DNA from: JAXMAF01 sp046350555
GTDB taxonomy: Bacteria > Planctomycetota > Phycisphaerae > Phycisphaerales > SM1A02
Reading direction: 5' to 3'
Assembly: GCA_046350555.1 (NCBI GenBank)
Contig: JAXMAF010000012.1
Coordinates: 62,001 to 126,000 of the forward strand
Length of the DNA: 64,000 nucleotides
Below, one piece after another: positions 37,091 to 46,700 of this stretch. The notes below the pieces were generated by a model. It did no database searches and had not been told where the DNA came from. It worked only from the letters and a program-made list of their open reading frames with translations. A program made the position numbers and the translations under genes. The stretch's first letter is position 1. Every line of letters begins with the position of its first letter.

Positions 37091-38213
37091 GGTTGCGCCG
37101 CTCGTCGGCGCTCGGCACGATGGCGAGAAGCTGCGCGCGATGCTTCGAGAGACCGATGTCGATCAGCGTGTAGTCGAGCGCGCGGAGACGCGGTCCGAGG
37201 AGGGCGTGGTCGATCTGCCAGAGCGGAAACGTCGCGGGCCAGCTCCCGCCGATGCCGCGGCCCGCTTCGTCGTAGGCGTCGCGGAGTCCGGGGAAGAGCA
37301 CGTCGAAGGACGCCGCGCCGCGCGTGTTGTTGAGGTCGCCGAGCACGAGGTCGAAGGGAGGCGCCGCCCCGGCGTCGAGCAGTCGACGGACGAGCTCCGC
37401 ATGCGCATGGCGGGCGAGGAGCGGACCCGAGGGCATGTCGGCAAGGCCGATGGTCAGCTCGCCGAGCGACCACTTCGACGCGTCCACGCGGAGCAGCGTG
37501 ATGTCGGTGTCCTTGGCGCGCACCAGTCCGCGCGCCTCGATGACGGGCACTCGGCTGAGGACCGCGAACCGGCCGGTGCGCACGATCGTCCATCCGGCCT
37601 GCTCGAGCGCCTTGCCGCGCTCGTCGAAGAGAAGCCAGCCGGGCTCGGTGAAGACGATGAGGTCCTCCTCGCGACCGTTCAGGAACGCCATCACCTTCGG
37701 CGAGCGCTCCCCCTCGGGCCAGTGCAGGTTGCAGTGCAGGATGCGGAGCGCCGCTTCGCGCGGCGGCGGCGCGCTCGCCCGGACGAGGTCGCGAAGCCGG
37801 GGCCAGGCACGCTGCTCGCGGGCCAACGAGACGACGGTCAGGACGAGCGCCGCGGCGCCGAGGATCGACACCCATCGACGAGCGCGCGACGGGATGGCGA
37901 CCGTCGCGCCGATCGGCGGCGCGGGCGCCCTGCTCGAGTTCGTCGAGTTGGTCGAGCTGGTCGGCCTCATCGCGATGGCCGCGACGATGAGGACGATCGA
38001 CGCGACGATCGCCAGTGGCGTCGGAATCCAGAAGAGGAGCTGGCTCCAGAGGAAGCGGTCCGAGGCGACGCGGCCCACCAGCCACGCCGCCACCACCGCC
38101 GCGCCGAGCGCGACGACAACTCGGAGAATCGCGCCGCTTCGGGGACCGATGGAAGCGTCGCTCAAGGGCCCGATCGTATTCCCCGCGCATCGGCGCGATC
38201 GTCGCGCCGCCAC
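37080..38213 (-). CDS. Membrane endonuclease/exonuclease/phosphatase-family protein
   Basis: A 377-residue protein with three predicted helices in the first ~140 residues (LRVVVALGAAVVAAWLVGRV, LAIVASIVLIVAAIAM, VSILGAAALVLTVVSLA) and a C-terminal EEP domain. Motifs are RILHCNLHWPEG, EEDLIVFTEPG (metal Glu), LVLGDLNNTRG (GDxN) and WQIDHALLGPRL (the final Asp-His). The fold covers nucleases, phospholipases and lipid phosphatases; membrane anchoring suggests a lipid or surface phosphodiester substrate, which is inference. The C-terminus lies in a 12-bp tandem repeat. Confidence 0.82.
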   Translation of the reverse strand: MAARRSRRCAGNTIGPLSDASIGPRSGAILRVVVALGAAVVAAWLVGRVASDRFLWSQLLFWIPTPLAIVASIVLIVAAIAMRPTSSTNSTNSSRAPAPPIGATVAIPSRARRWVSILGAAALVLTVVSLAREQRAWPRLRDLVRASAPPPREAALRILHCNLHWPEGERSPKVMAFLNGREEDLIVFTEPGWLLFDERGKALEQAGWTIVRTGRFAVLSRVPVIEARGLVRAKDTDITLLRVDASKWSLGELTIGLADMPSGPLLARHAHAELVRRLLDAGAAPPFDLVLGDLNNTRGAASFDVLFPGLRDAYDEAGRGIGGSWPATFPLWQIDHALLGPRLRALDYTLIDIGLSKHRAQLLAIVPSADERRNQVD

Positions 38214-38251
38214 GCCGCGGGAGGATCCGATGGCCCGCGCGGGAGTCTCCT

Positions 38252-38355
38252 ATGGACTCCAGCAGACCTCCATGCGTTCGACCCCTCTTGCCCACAGCGG
38301 CGTCTCACGGCGGCATTGGGTTGGGTGGGGCGCGAGAGTCGACCGGGACGCGCAT
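38252..38355 (+). repeat. Dispersed repeat E1, copy 4
   Basis: It has cagacctccatgcgttcgac and gggttgggtggggcgcgag. It touches the stop codon of the phosphatase gene and is antisense to it, and lies about 40 bp upstream of the EEP gene start. Confidence 0.88.
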
Positions 38356-39543
38356 CAACCCGCGGCGAATGGATCGAGATCCACGCTCGCCGCGGCGCGA
38401 AGGATCGCGGCATGAAGCTCCGGCGCGCACGCGAGCACCCCGCAGTTGTCCGAGAGGTCGCGCCCGCGCCCGAAGTCGAGCGCCCGGCCGCGCAGGTCGG
38501 TGACGGTCGCGCCCGCCTCCGAGGCGACCAGCGATCCGGCCGCGTGGTCCCAGATGTGTTCGACGGGAATCGCCGGACGCGGTGGACGCAGGTAGATGTC
38601 GCCCTGGCCGCGGGCGAGCATCGCGTACTTGACCTGGCTGTCGAGCTGCACGACCGTCATGCGTCCCATGAACGGCGCCAGGATGCGGCGACGCTTCGCC
38701 GTCGTGCGCCCGGGCGTGGGCGCGGTCGCGGGGCTGGTGCCCGGCGACGAGGCGTCGGGCGCGACGCGTCGCGGCCCGCGCGCCGTGGCGGTTCCCGTGG
38801 CGCTCCCGACGCTGGACCATGCGCCGGTGGCGGCAGCGGCTACCCAGGCAGCCCCGTCGAACCCCGTGCCCAGCACCGAGACGCTGGCGTCCACCGAGGT
38901 GCCGAGCCGGACGACGCCGAGCGGGTCGATCGGCGCGCCGCACGCGCGTCCTCTCCCGAGGGCTCCCGCGCGACGCATGCCAGCACCCGGCGCGCGCATC
39001 GCAAGCAGCAGGGTGCCTTCCTCGGTCGGATCGTCGAACGGGCGCGAAGCGTCGGGCGCGAGGTTCGGGCAGCCGAGCACGGCCATGACGGCCTCGCCGC
39101 GCACGATCCGGGCCAGCGCGATCGCGTACTGCCCGGCGCGAAGAAACCCCTTCGTTCCGTCCACCGGGTCGATCGTCCAGAAGTCGTCGGAACCAGCCGA
39201 TGCGCCGAGGTCGATCGCCGAGAGCACGTCATCGGCGCCGATCTCGGGATGGACGTGGTGCACCGCGGCGACGATGGCATCGCGGACCTCCGCAAGGGCG
39301 TGACCGGCGAGCATCCCGCTCGACTCCTCGCCGATGAGTTGAAGCCCCGGCCCCACCGCGTCGCGCAGCGCGAGCGCGACGATCGCCTTGCCGCCCCAGG
39401 AAGTCCGCCACGGTGACCGGTGAGCCGTCGTCCTTGCGCACGCTCATTCCGTCGAGCAGGCCACGCTGGATGTCGCGTGCGACGACCATCGCCGATGCGA
39501 CGGCGGCCGCGGCGCGGTCGAGCAGTTGTGCGTCGTCCGCCAC
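38355..39543 (-). CDS. CysQ-like inositol monophosphatase-family phosphatase, frameshifted
   Basis: Li+-sensitive phosphatase fold, probably a 3'(2'),5'-bisphosphate nucleotidase that recycles PAP from sulfate assimilation. Motifs are VTVADF, IGEESSG, WTIDPVDGTKGFLR and WDHAAGSLVASEAGATVTD. A Gly/Ala/Pro-rich insert (about 38690-38850) lengthens the protein to ~390 residues. The first ~50 residues are in another frame: deleting one base from the CCCC run at 39394-39397 restores VADFLGGKAIVALALRD. GTG 39543 was chosen because a GGAGGAG box precedes it; ATG 39573 is an alternative. Confidence 0.82.
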
Positions 39544-39770
39544 GTGTCCAGCGTAGTCTCCTCCGCGCGGCATGCGAAGACGGAACCCGCTCCTTGCAGC
39601 TCGTGGCGAAAGTCATGCACTGCAGCCGAGCCGCTCGCATGGCTGCGTCGCCGTCGCTTGCGGTAGATTCCACGGAATGCAGCGGCGCGACGGCTCCTTG
39701 CCCTGCGGAAGCGGAGTCGGTTTCGGCGACGCGGCACGTTCGCCACAGGCCTTGGCCTCTTGAAGCACTG

Positions 39771-40960
39771 ATGAACAACGCCCGCCCGTCGTCGTCCTCA
39801 ACTCCGGCTCGTCGAGCCTCCGTGCGCCCTGCGGAAAGGGCGACCACGACGATCGTGGCGCACGGTCAGGTCGATCGGATCGGCGTTGCGGCGCCCGGCG
39901 ACGGCCCACGGCGTCGTGACCGACGGCCGGGGCGTGCGCATCGCCGGCGAGGACCTCGGCTCGATCGATCACGAGGCGGCGGCACGCTTGGCTCGTCGAG
40001 GCTCGCCGCGCGTGCTTGCGGGGCGGCGCTGATCGCCATCGGCCATCGCGTCGTGTATGGCGGCCTTCGCTGATCGAGCCGACGCGGGTTGGACCGACTG
40101 GCGCCTGCGGCGCTGATGCCGTTCGCGCCGTTGCATCTGCCGTCGGCCGTCGCCGCGATCGAAGCGATCGCGAGGGCTCGCCGGATCTTGGTCGCCTGCT
40201 TCGACACCGCGTTTCACGCGACGCAGGAAGCAGCTTGCGACCCTCTACGGCCTGCCGCGGCCATTGCGGGGGCTGCGGCGGCACCTGCAGGTTTCACGGG
40301 CTTTCGTACGAGTCGGCGGTCGCTGCGGCGCGATCGTTCCATCCGCGCGCCGCGGGAGCGCCTGATCGTGTGTCACCTCGGAAGCCCGGCTCGAGCCTGT
40401 GCGCCCATCCGCGACAGCCGCAGCGTCGCCACCACGATGGGCCTCACGCCCCTCGACGGCCTGCCGATGGCCACGCGCTTGCGGATCGATCGATCCGGGA
40501 ATCGTCCTCTACCTCATCGAGGGGCTCAAGATGTCGCCCGCGGTCGGCGCGATGCTCTCGACGAAGTCCGGCCTGCTGGGTCTGTCCGGGGCATCAGCAG
40601 CGACATGCGCTGGCTGTTGGCCAGCTCGGCCCCCGAGGCGGCGGAGGCGGTCGCCTTCTACTGCTATCGGATCGCCCGCGGAAACCGGCTCGCTGGTGGC
40701 GGCAGCAGGTGGACTCGACGCGGCTCGTCTTCACCGGTGGAATCGGCGAGAACGCGGCGGCGGTCCGCGCCCAGTCTGCGAGCGGCCGCGTGGCTTGGCG
40801 TCAGCTCGATCCCGCGCGTAACGCACTGGCCGCGCCCGGCCTCCGATCCAGCCGCGAGTTCGGCAGGCGGTCCGCCGACGGGTCCGGTCCCACAGGCGCT
40901 TGCATGCTCCGGAGAGCGTCGCCGTGTTGGCCGATGAGGAAGGCGTGATCACCGAGGCAC
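39771..40960 (+). pseudogene. ackA: Acetate kinase, decayed
   Basis: Pieces of acetate kinase appear in the right order but in changing frames: VVVLNSGSSSL (39793 on), GHRVVYGGLR, LHLPSAVAAIEA, ACFDTAFHAT, FHGLSYESA, CHLGSPARAC, MGLTPLDGLPMATR, SGLLGL, FYCYRIARG, LVFTGGIGENAAAVRAQ and a C-terminal VAVLADEEGVI. The total span (~1190 bp) is right for a ~400-residue kinase. At least six frame changes are needed, and some conserved stretches (the region after SGSSSL, GDIDP) are lost. That is more than simple read error explains, so the gene looks inactive. It would have made acetyl phosphate from acetate and ATP. Confidence 0.85.
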
Positions 40961-41096
40961 ACCGCCCGGATCGTCACGGAAGGCGGCAACGGCATGGCCG
41001 GTCGTTGACCGCTCCGCTGCGATCCCTTGCTTCCGACTGCTCGTCTTCCATCGCCCACGCGCGTCGTGAAGCGCTGCGGGGACTCACGCTGGCTCA

Positions 41097-41826
41097 TGCA
41101 GATTCAGCAGACCTCCATGCGTTCGACCCCTTGCCACGGCGGCGTCTCACGGCGGAATCGGGTTGGGTGGGGCGCGAGAACCAACTGGGACGCGTATGAG
41201 AGGGGGAGATAGGAATCAGGAATTCGGAGTCGGGGACGCCGTCCGACGATGCATGCTTGGAGAAGAGGTGGGCGCCAGCGTCGACGCGGAGCGCCGCCGG
41301 CTGGCGACCACGGACCGCGTCCCCGACTCCGAATTCCGCCGCCGCAGGCGGCTTCCTGACTCCCGACGCCCAACACACGCAAAGTCCGATCAAGGGTGGC
41401 TGGTCTCATGCGGATTCCAGTCGACCTCCATGCGTTCGACCCCTCTCGCCCACAGCGGCGTCTCGCGGCGGCATTGGGTTGGGTGGGGCGCGAGAATCGA
41501 CTGGGACGCGTATGAGAGGGGGAGATAGGAATCAGGAATTCGGAGTCGGGGACGCCGTCCGACGATGCATGCTTGGAGAAGAGGTGGGCGCCAGCGTCGA
41601 CGCGGAGCGCCGCCGGCTGGCGACCACGGACCGCGTCCCCGACTCCGAATTCCGCCGCCGCAGGCGGCTTCCTGATTCCCGACGCCCAACACACGCAAAG
41701 TCCGATCAAGGGTGGCTGTTCTCGTACGGATTCCAGCCGACCTCCATGCGTTCGACCCCTTGCCCACGGCGGCGTCTCACGGCGGAATCGGGTTGGGTGG
41801 GGCGCGAGAATCGACTGGCACGCATG
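41097..41826 (+). repeat. Array of E1 and E2 repeats
   Basis: Order: E1 (41097-41200), E2 (41219-41337), E1 (41408-41517), E2 (41535-41653), E1 (41725-41826). The repeating unit is 311-317 bp. The two E2 copies are identical over 119 bp and each is followed by gccgccgcaggcggcttcct, a small hairpin. The array fills the gap between the ackA relic and the convergent DUF642 gene, and its last E1 ends 18 bp from that gene's stop. Confidence 0.9.
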
Positions 41827-41843
41827 TCACGCCCCAATCCCGA

Positions 41844-42599
41844 TCATCCCGTCCACGCCGAGAGCAGGAGGCCCAGGTCGGCGCCGTCCACGACGCCGTC
41901 GTGATTCAGGTCGGCGATCGGATCGAACGAGCCCCACGCCGCGAGCAGGATGCCGAGGTCGGCGCCGTCGACTGCGCCATCGGCGTTGAGGTCGCCCACG
42001 GGAAAGGGCTCGAGCGACACCGCGTCCAGCGCGGGGCCGTAATCGTCGAGCACGAAGGTCGTGCTCTGGAAGCGGAGCTCGTCAAGCCCGGTGCCGACCA
42101 CGGTGTACTGATGCGCGGCCCAACCCATGTTCGCGTTGCTGTGGCCGGCTGGATTGAACTGCACGTTGGCGACCGCCTGGCCACCCCAGACGACGTCCAT
42201 CGATCGGATGTTGCTCGCGGCCTGAGGCGACTCGGCCGCCATCTTGAAGGTCAGGAGATAGCTTCGGCCATGCTCCGTGACGACGGTCTGCGCCACCGAG
42301 CTCGGCGAAACCCAGTTGAGCGAGATGGACTGCGCTCCATCGGCCGGTTGCCAAAGCGAACCGACCAGGTCGATGCCGCTCGATCCCCCGACGACCCAGC
42401 CCGTCAGCGTCGACGAACCGACGGCCACCACGACATTCGAGCCGGCGATCACCGGTGCCTCGAAGCTTCCGTTGACGAGCAGGTTCGCCCCGGCGGCCGC
42501 ATGCGTCGCGGCGAGACATCCCACGACGGCGATCCTCGCGAGGTTCCCCGGGTGCATGCGACAAGGCACGACCAGCCATCGTCTCTTCGACTCGTGCAT
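41844..42599 (-). CDS. Exported DUF642 / choice-of-anchor protein with dockerin-like repeats
   Basis: A 251-residue secreted protein. A signal peptide (LARIAVVGCLAATHAAAG) precedes a beta-sandwich starting ANLLVNGSFEAP and continuing GWVVGGSSGIDLVGSLWQPA, the DUF642/anchor-C pattern of carbohydrate-binding-like domains. The C-terminus has two dockerin-like repeats, GDLNADGAVDGADLGILLAA and ADLNHDGVVDGADLGLLLSA. ATG 42599 has an AGGAG box seven bases upstream. It may bind cell-wall or matrix polysaccharide; that is inference from the fold. It is divergent from the sigma factor gene. Confidence 0.85.
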   Translation of the reverse strand: MHESKRRWLVVPCRMHPGNLARIAVVGCLAATHAAAGANLLVNGSFEAPVIAGSNVVVAVGSSTLTGWVVGGSSGIDLVGSLWQPADGAQSISLNWVSPSSVAQTVVTEHGRSYLLTFKMAAESPQAASNIRSMDVVWGGQAVANVQFNPAGHSNANMGWAAHQYTVVGTGLDELRFQSTTFVLDDYGPALDAVSLEPFPVGDLNADGAVDGADLGILLAAWGSFDPIADLNHDGVVDGADLGLLLSAWTG

Positions 42600-42841
42600 C
42601 GACGTTCTCCTGATCGGTGTGTTCACGATCTCCACGACACCATCGCGTTCGCGCGGCGCACCGAGCCATTCGCCCGCGTTGGGAACGAGCCGCCCCGAAA
42701 CACGAAACAGTATCCATTCGATGGACCACCATGGGTCGCCATCGGCGTGTTCTGGGCGCGGTTCGCTCGGATGCAGGCGCGAGCGCGCGTGCGCGCGGCG
42801 GTCGTCGCCCCGCCTCGGCTTGCTCCGGCCTTGGGGCGAAC

Positions 42842-43555
42842 ATGGCGCCGAGCCCGATTGGCGCTTCTCGTGACCCGCCGCGACCGCCGCCGTTGTACAT
42901 TCGTTCGAACCCCTTGGCCCACCTCACCACCACGACCCAGCTCCTCGAGTCGCTTCGTCGGGGGCACGACGAGCCGGTGTGGAGTCTCTTCGTGGAGCGA
43001 TATCGGCCGGTGCTCGTCGCGGTCGCGCGGCGGATGGGGCTGGACGCCGAGGACGCGGAGGATGCGGCGCAGCAGGCACTCGTCGAGTTCGCGCGCGACT
43101 TTGGGCGCGGGCGCTACGACCGTTCGCGCGGCCGGCTGCGCACGTGGCTGCTGGCCATCCTGCGCCATCGCGTCGCGGACCTGAAACGCCTGCGCAGCCG
43201 ACGTGCGCCAGGCGCGCCGACGAACCCGGAGGGACGGGCGCACTCTTCGCGGTTGGAGGAGATCGTCGACGCCGGCGCGGAGGATGCGCTGGAGCGGATC
43301 TGGCAGGCGGAGATCGAGCGCCGCGTCCTCGAGACGGCGCTCGACCGGCTCCGTGGCGAAGGGCACGTGACGGAGCGATCCCTGCGGGCGTTCGAGCTGA
43401 TGGTTCTGCGCGACGTCTCCGCCGAGGCCGCGGCCGAGGCGTGCGGGATGACGATCAACGCGGTCTACATTGCGCGAGGTCGCGTGGCGGCACGGCTGCG
43501 ACGGCTGGTCGAGCTGCTCGCGCCGGCGTACGACGAGGGGATCGTCTCGCCCTGA
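42842..43555 (+). CDS. ECF-type RNA polymerase sigma factor
   Basis: Sigma factor of about 237 residues or, if TTG 42914 is used, about 213. Region 2 is WSLFVERYRPVLVAVARRMG with DAEDAEDAAQQALVEFARDF and RLRTWLLAILRHRVADLKR. Region 4 is LRAFELMVLRDVSAEAAAEA with GMTINAVYIARGRVAARLRR. The stop overlaps an ATG of the following frame (TGATG), and the kinase with an anti-sigma zinc motif comes next, so the two products probably interact. ATG 42842 is reported, but the TTG lies closer to the usual family start. Confidence 0.88.
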   Translation: MAPSPIGASRDPPRPPPLYIRSNPLAHLTTTTQLLESLRRGHDEPVWSLFVERYRPVLVAVARRMGLDAEDAEDAAQQALVEFARDFGRGRYDRSRGRLRTWLLAILRHRVADLKRLRSRRAPGAPTNPEGRAHSSRLEEIVDAGAEDALERIWQAEIERRVLETALDRLRGEGHVTERSLRAFELMVLRDVSAEAAAEACGMTINAVYIARGRVAARLRRLVELLAPAYDEGIVSP

Positions 43556-43713
43556 TGGTCCGGGATCCGCTCGAGGCGACCGACCGGGAGCCAATTCGCG
43601 CGGCGGCGTCGCGGGGGTCCGGGCCGAGGGTGTTGCGGACTCGTCGCGACTGGCGAAGATCGTGTGCCGGTGCTTGCTTCACGGGTGGCGCCGTGCACCT
43701 CCGAGGACCGCGA

Positions 43714-46700
43714 ATGCCCCATGACGGCGCGCACTCCAACTGCCTGGCTGCGGCGGCGATGGCGCGCCTGGCATCCGGGCGGATGGCGCCTGTCGAAGCG
43801 GCGATGGCCGAAGCGCACCTGGCGACGTGTCGGCGGTGCCGGGTGCGGTTCGAGCGCGAGCGGGAGACCGAGCGGTTCATCGACCTCGTGCGATCGCAGC
43901 TCGGTCGAGGCGACGTGCTCCCGTCGCCCGCGGCCGTCGCCTGCTCGGCTCGCGCGGGACGCGGGGGCCGAGAGGCATGCGAGGGGCTTGGCGAGCTGCG
44001 CGGCTATCGCCTGCTTGGCGAGATCTCGCGCGGCGGCCAAGGCACGGTCTTCCGTGCAGTGCACGAACCGACCGGCCGCGTCGTCGCCGTGAAGGTGATC
44101 CGCTCCGGATCGACGCGCGAGCAGGCGCGGCTGGAGCGCGAGGCGACGCTCGTCGCGCGGCTGCGCCACCCCGGAATCGTCACGATCCACGATTGCGGGC
44201 GGCTGCCGGATGGCGGCCTGGCGATCGCGATGGAGCTCGTCGACGGCGTGCCGCTCGACGTGTGGGCCGCGCGGGTCGATCGGGCGAGCACCGATGCGGC
44301 GCAGACAGGGCGGCGCAAGCTCGAGCTCCTCGCCAAGCTCTGCGATGCGGTGGACCACGCCCATCGTCGTGGCGTGATCCACCGCGATCTGAAGCCGCGC
44401 AACGTGCTGGTCGACGACGTCGACCAGCCGCGCGTGCTCGACTTCGGGGTGGCCCATGAGATACAGGCGATCGAGACGACCGAGGCGACCGACGCGATCG
44501 AGCCGGACGCAAGCGGCGACGATGGCGCCGCGGTGGAGCGTCGCGCGCAGAGACCCGCGCGGTCCATCACGCGCACCGGCGAGTTCGCAGGCACCTTGGC
44601 GTACGCGGCGCCGGAACAGCTTCTCGGCGACAGCCGCGCGGTGGACACGCGCAGCGACGTCTACACCATCGGCGTGCTGCTGTGCGAGCTCGCCTGCGGG
44701 GCGATGCCATATCCCGTGGACGGTCCGCTGGAGCGCGTGGCGCACGCCGTCGCCCACGAGGCGCCGAAGCTGCCCGATCGGGACGTGCACGGACGTCGTC
44801 TCGACGCCGACCTGATCACCATCATCCTGCATGCGCTGGCGAAGGATCCGGAGCGGCGCTACGTCTCGGCGGCGGCGCTCGGCGCGGACCTGCGCCGTCT
44901 CCTCGTCGGCGCGCCCATCGACGCCCGTCGCGACAGCGCGCTCTACGTGCTGCGCAAGACCGTGGTGCGGCACAAGGGCGCCTTCGCGATCGGCGCGGGC
45001 GTGGCGGCGATGGCGATCGCCGGCGCCGTCGCCCTGTCGCTCGCCTATCGCGACACCAACACGGCCCTGAAGCGGGTCGACGCCGAGGCGGCGCGGCTGG
45101 GCGACACGTTGCGCGCGACGCGGTTGCGCGAGGCGATCCTGCTCGCGGAGGGGGGTTCGCTCGCCCGCGCCGAGGAACTCACGTGGCACGAGGTGCTCGC
45201 GCCGTCGTCGCCGGCGGCGGTGGGGGCGCCGTCCGGCGATCCGGAGTTTCTCGCGGCGCTGTGGGCGCTGCGGCAGATTCATGCGCGGAGTCCATGCCTG
45301 GCATCGACCGTCCTCGGCGACGGTTCCAGGTTCACGAGCCTCGCGGTGCGGGACGCCGCGTGGGTGGTCGACGAGCGGGGCTCGGTGTACCGCGTCGAAC
45401 TCCCCGACCTTCGGGCCCGGCGCGTCGCGCAGATCGATCTCGGCGCGGTCGCCGTCGACGACCATCCGCTCGTGTTCATCGATCCGGTCGTCGGCGAGGT
45501 GGTCGTCGCGGATCGTGGATCCACGACGGTGCGACGATTCGACCTGCAATCGGGACGGTCGATCGACACGGTCGCGCTGCCCGCCGATCGCAGGATCGTC
45601 GTGGCCGCGCTGGCCGCCGATGGAAGCGCGATCCTCGGTCTGCGCGACGGTCTCGCCTTGGCGCGCCGAGGCGCCGACGGGATCGTGCTCCTCGATGCCA
45701 GGGTTCCGGCGCCGAGCGCGTCGATGCACGTCACGAGCGAGGGTGTCGTCGCCTACCTGACCGCCGAACCGGCGCTGGTCGTGGTCGACTCCGCGACGGG
45801 CGAGCTCGTCGCGTCACACCGCTTCGCCGGCTGGGGATCCAGCCTGTCGATCGTCCTGGCCGGCATGGCCGACGGGACCGTGCTGGCCGACATGCATGGC
45901 GTGGTGGCGTTCACGCCGGCGGATGGCGCCACGCGACGGGTGCAGGCGTGCCGCGACACGCTCGCCTGGATCGCGGCATCGCCCGACGGTCGGCGCGTCG
46001 CCAGCGCATCGATCTCGGGAACGATCCGCGTGAACGAGATGGCCGAGCCCGAGGCGGTGCGACTGCTGGCGGGTCATCTTCACCGGGAGAACAGGATCGT
46101 CGGACAGCTTGCCTTCGATCGTGACGGAGACCGATTGCTCTCCGCAGGTGGCGATGGCGCCATCCGGCTCTGGCGATGCGACGCCGCGGGATGGATGCGA
46201 CGGAGCGAGGCGCACGCGCTGGCGGTGCACACGCTGGCCCCGTCGACCGATGACGACGCGCTCGTCTCCATCGGCTTCGACAACACGGTGGCTCGGACGC
46301 GCGATGGGCAGGTCGCGCGCCGGGACGCGATCGTCGACGATGGCATGGTCGTCTTCGGCGCCGTGAGCGACGACGGGCGCGTGATCGTCCATGGCGAGCG
46401 CGGCTCGACGGCGAGCTTCGTGGTCCGGGATGCCGAGACGCTGGCGCCGCTGCTTCCACCGCAAGAGTGCGTCCCCTTCGCCGGTCCCTTCGCCTTCAGC
46501 CCGGACGGTCGATGGCTGCTCGCGGGGGCGGGAAGCGGCGATCCTTCCGCGGGCCCGCGCGCCGATGAACTGCGGCTGGTGGATCTGCGCGACGGCGCGG
46601 TGCGCGCCCTGCGCGCGCCCGGCAAGCACTCGGGAAGCCGCACCGTGGCGTTCGCTCCCGATGGCCGTCTCGCCGCGTGGGGGCTGCGGGATGGACGCAT

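Noticed and set aside
23958..41826. E1 repeats as integron attC sites, because they contain GTTGGGT (fits GTTRRRY)
   Set aside because: The copies occur in both orientations, scattered among housekeeping genes; there is no integrase beside an array, and a matching RYYYAAC partner at the other end was not found.
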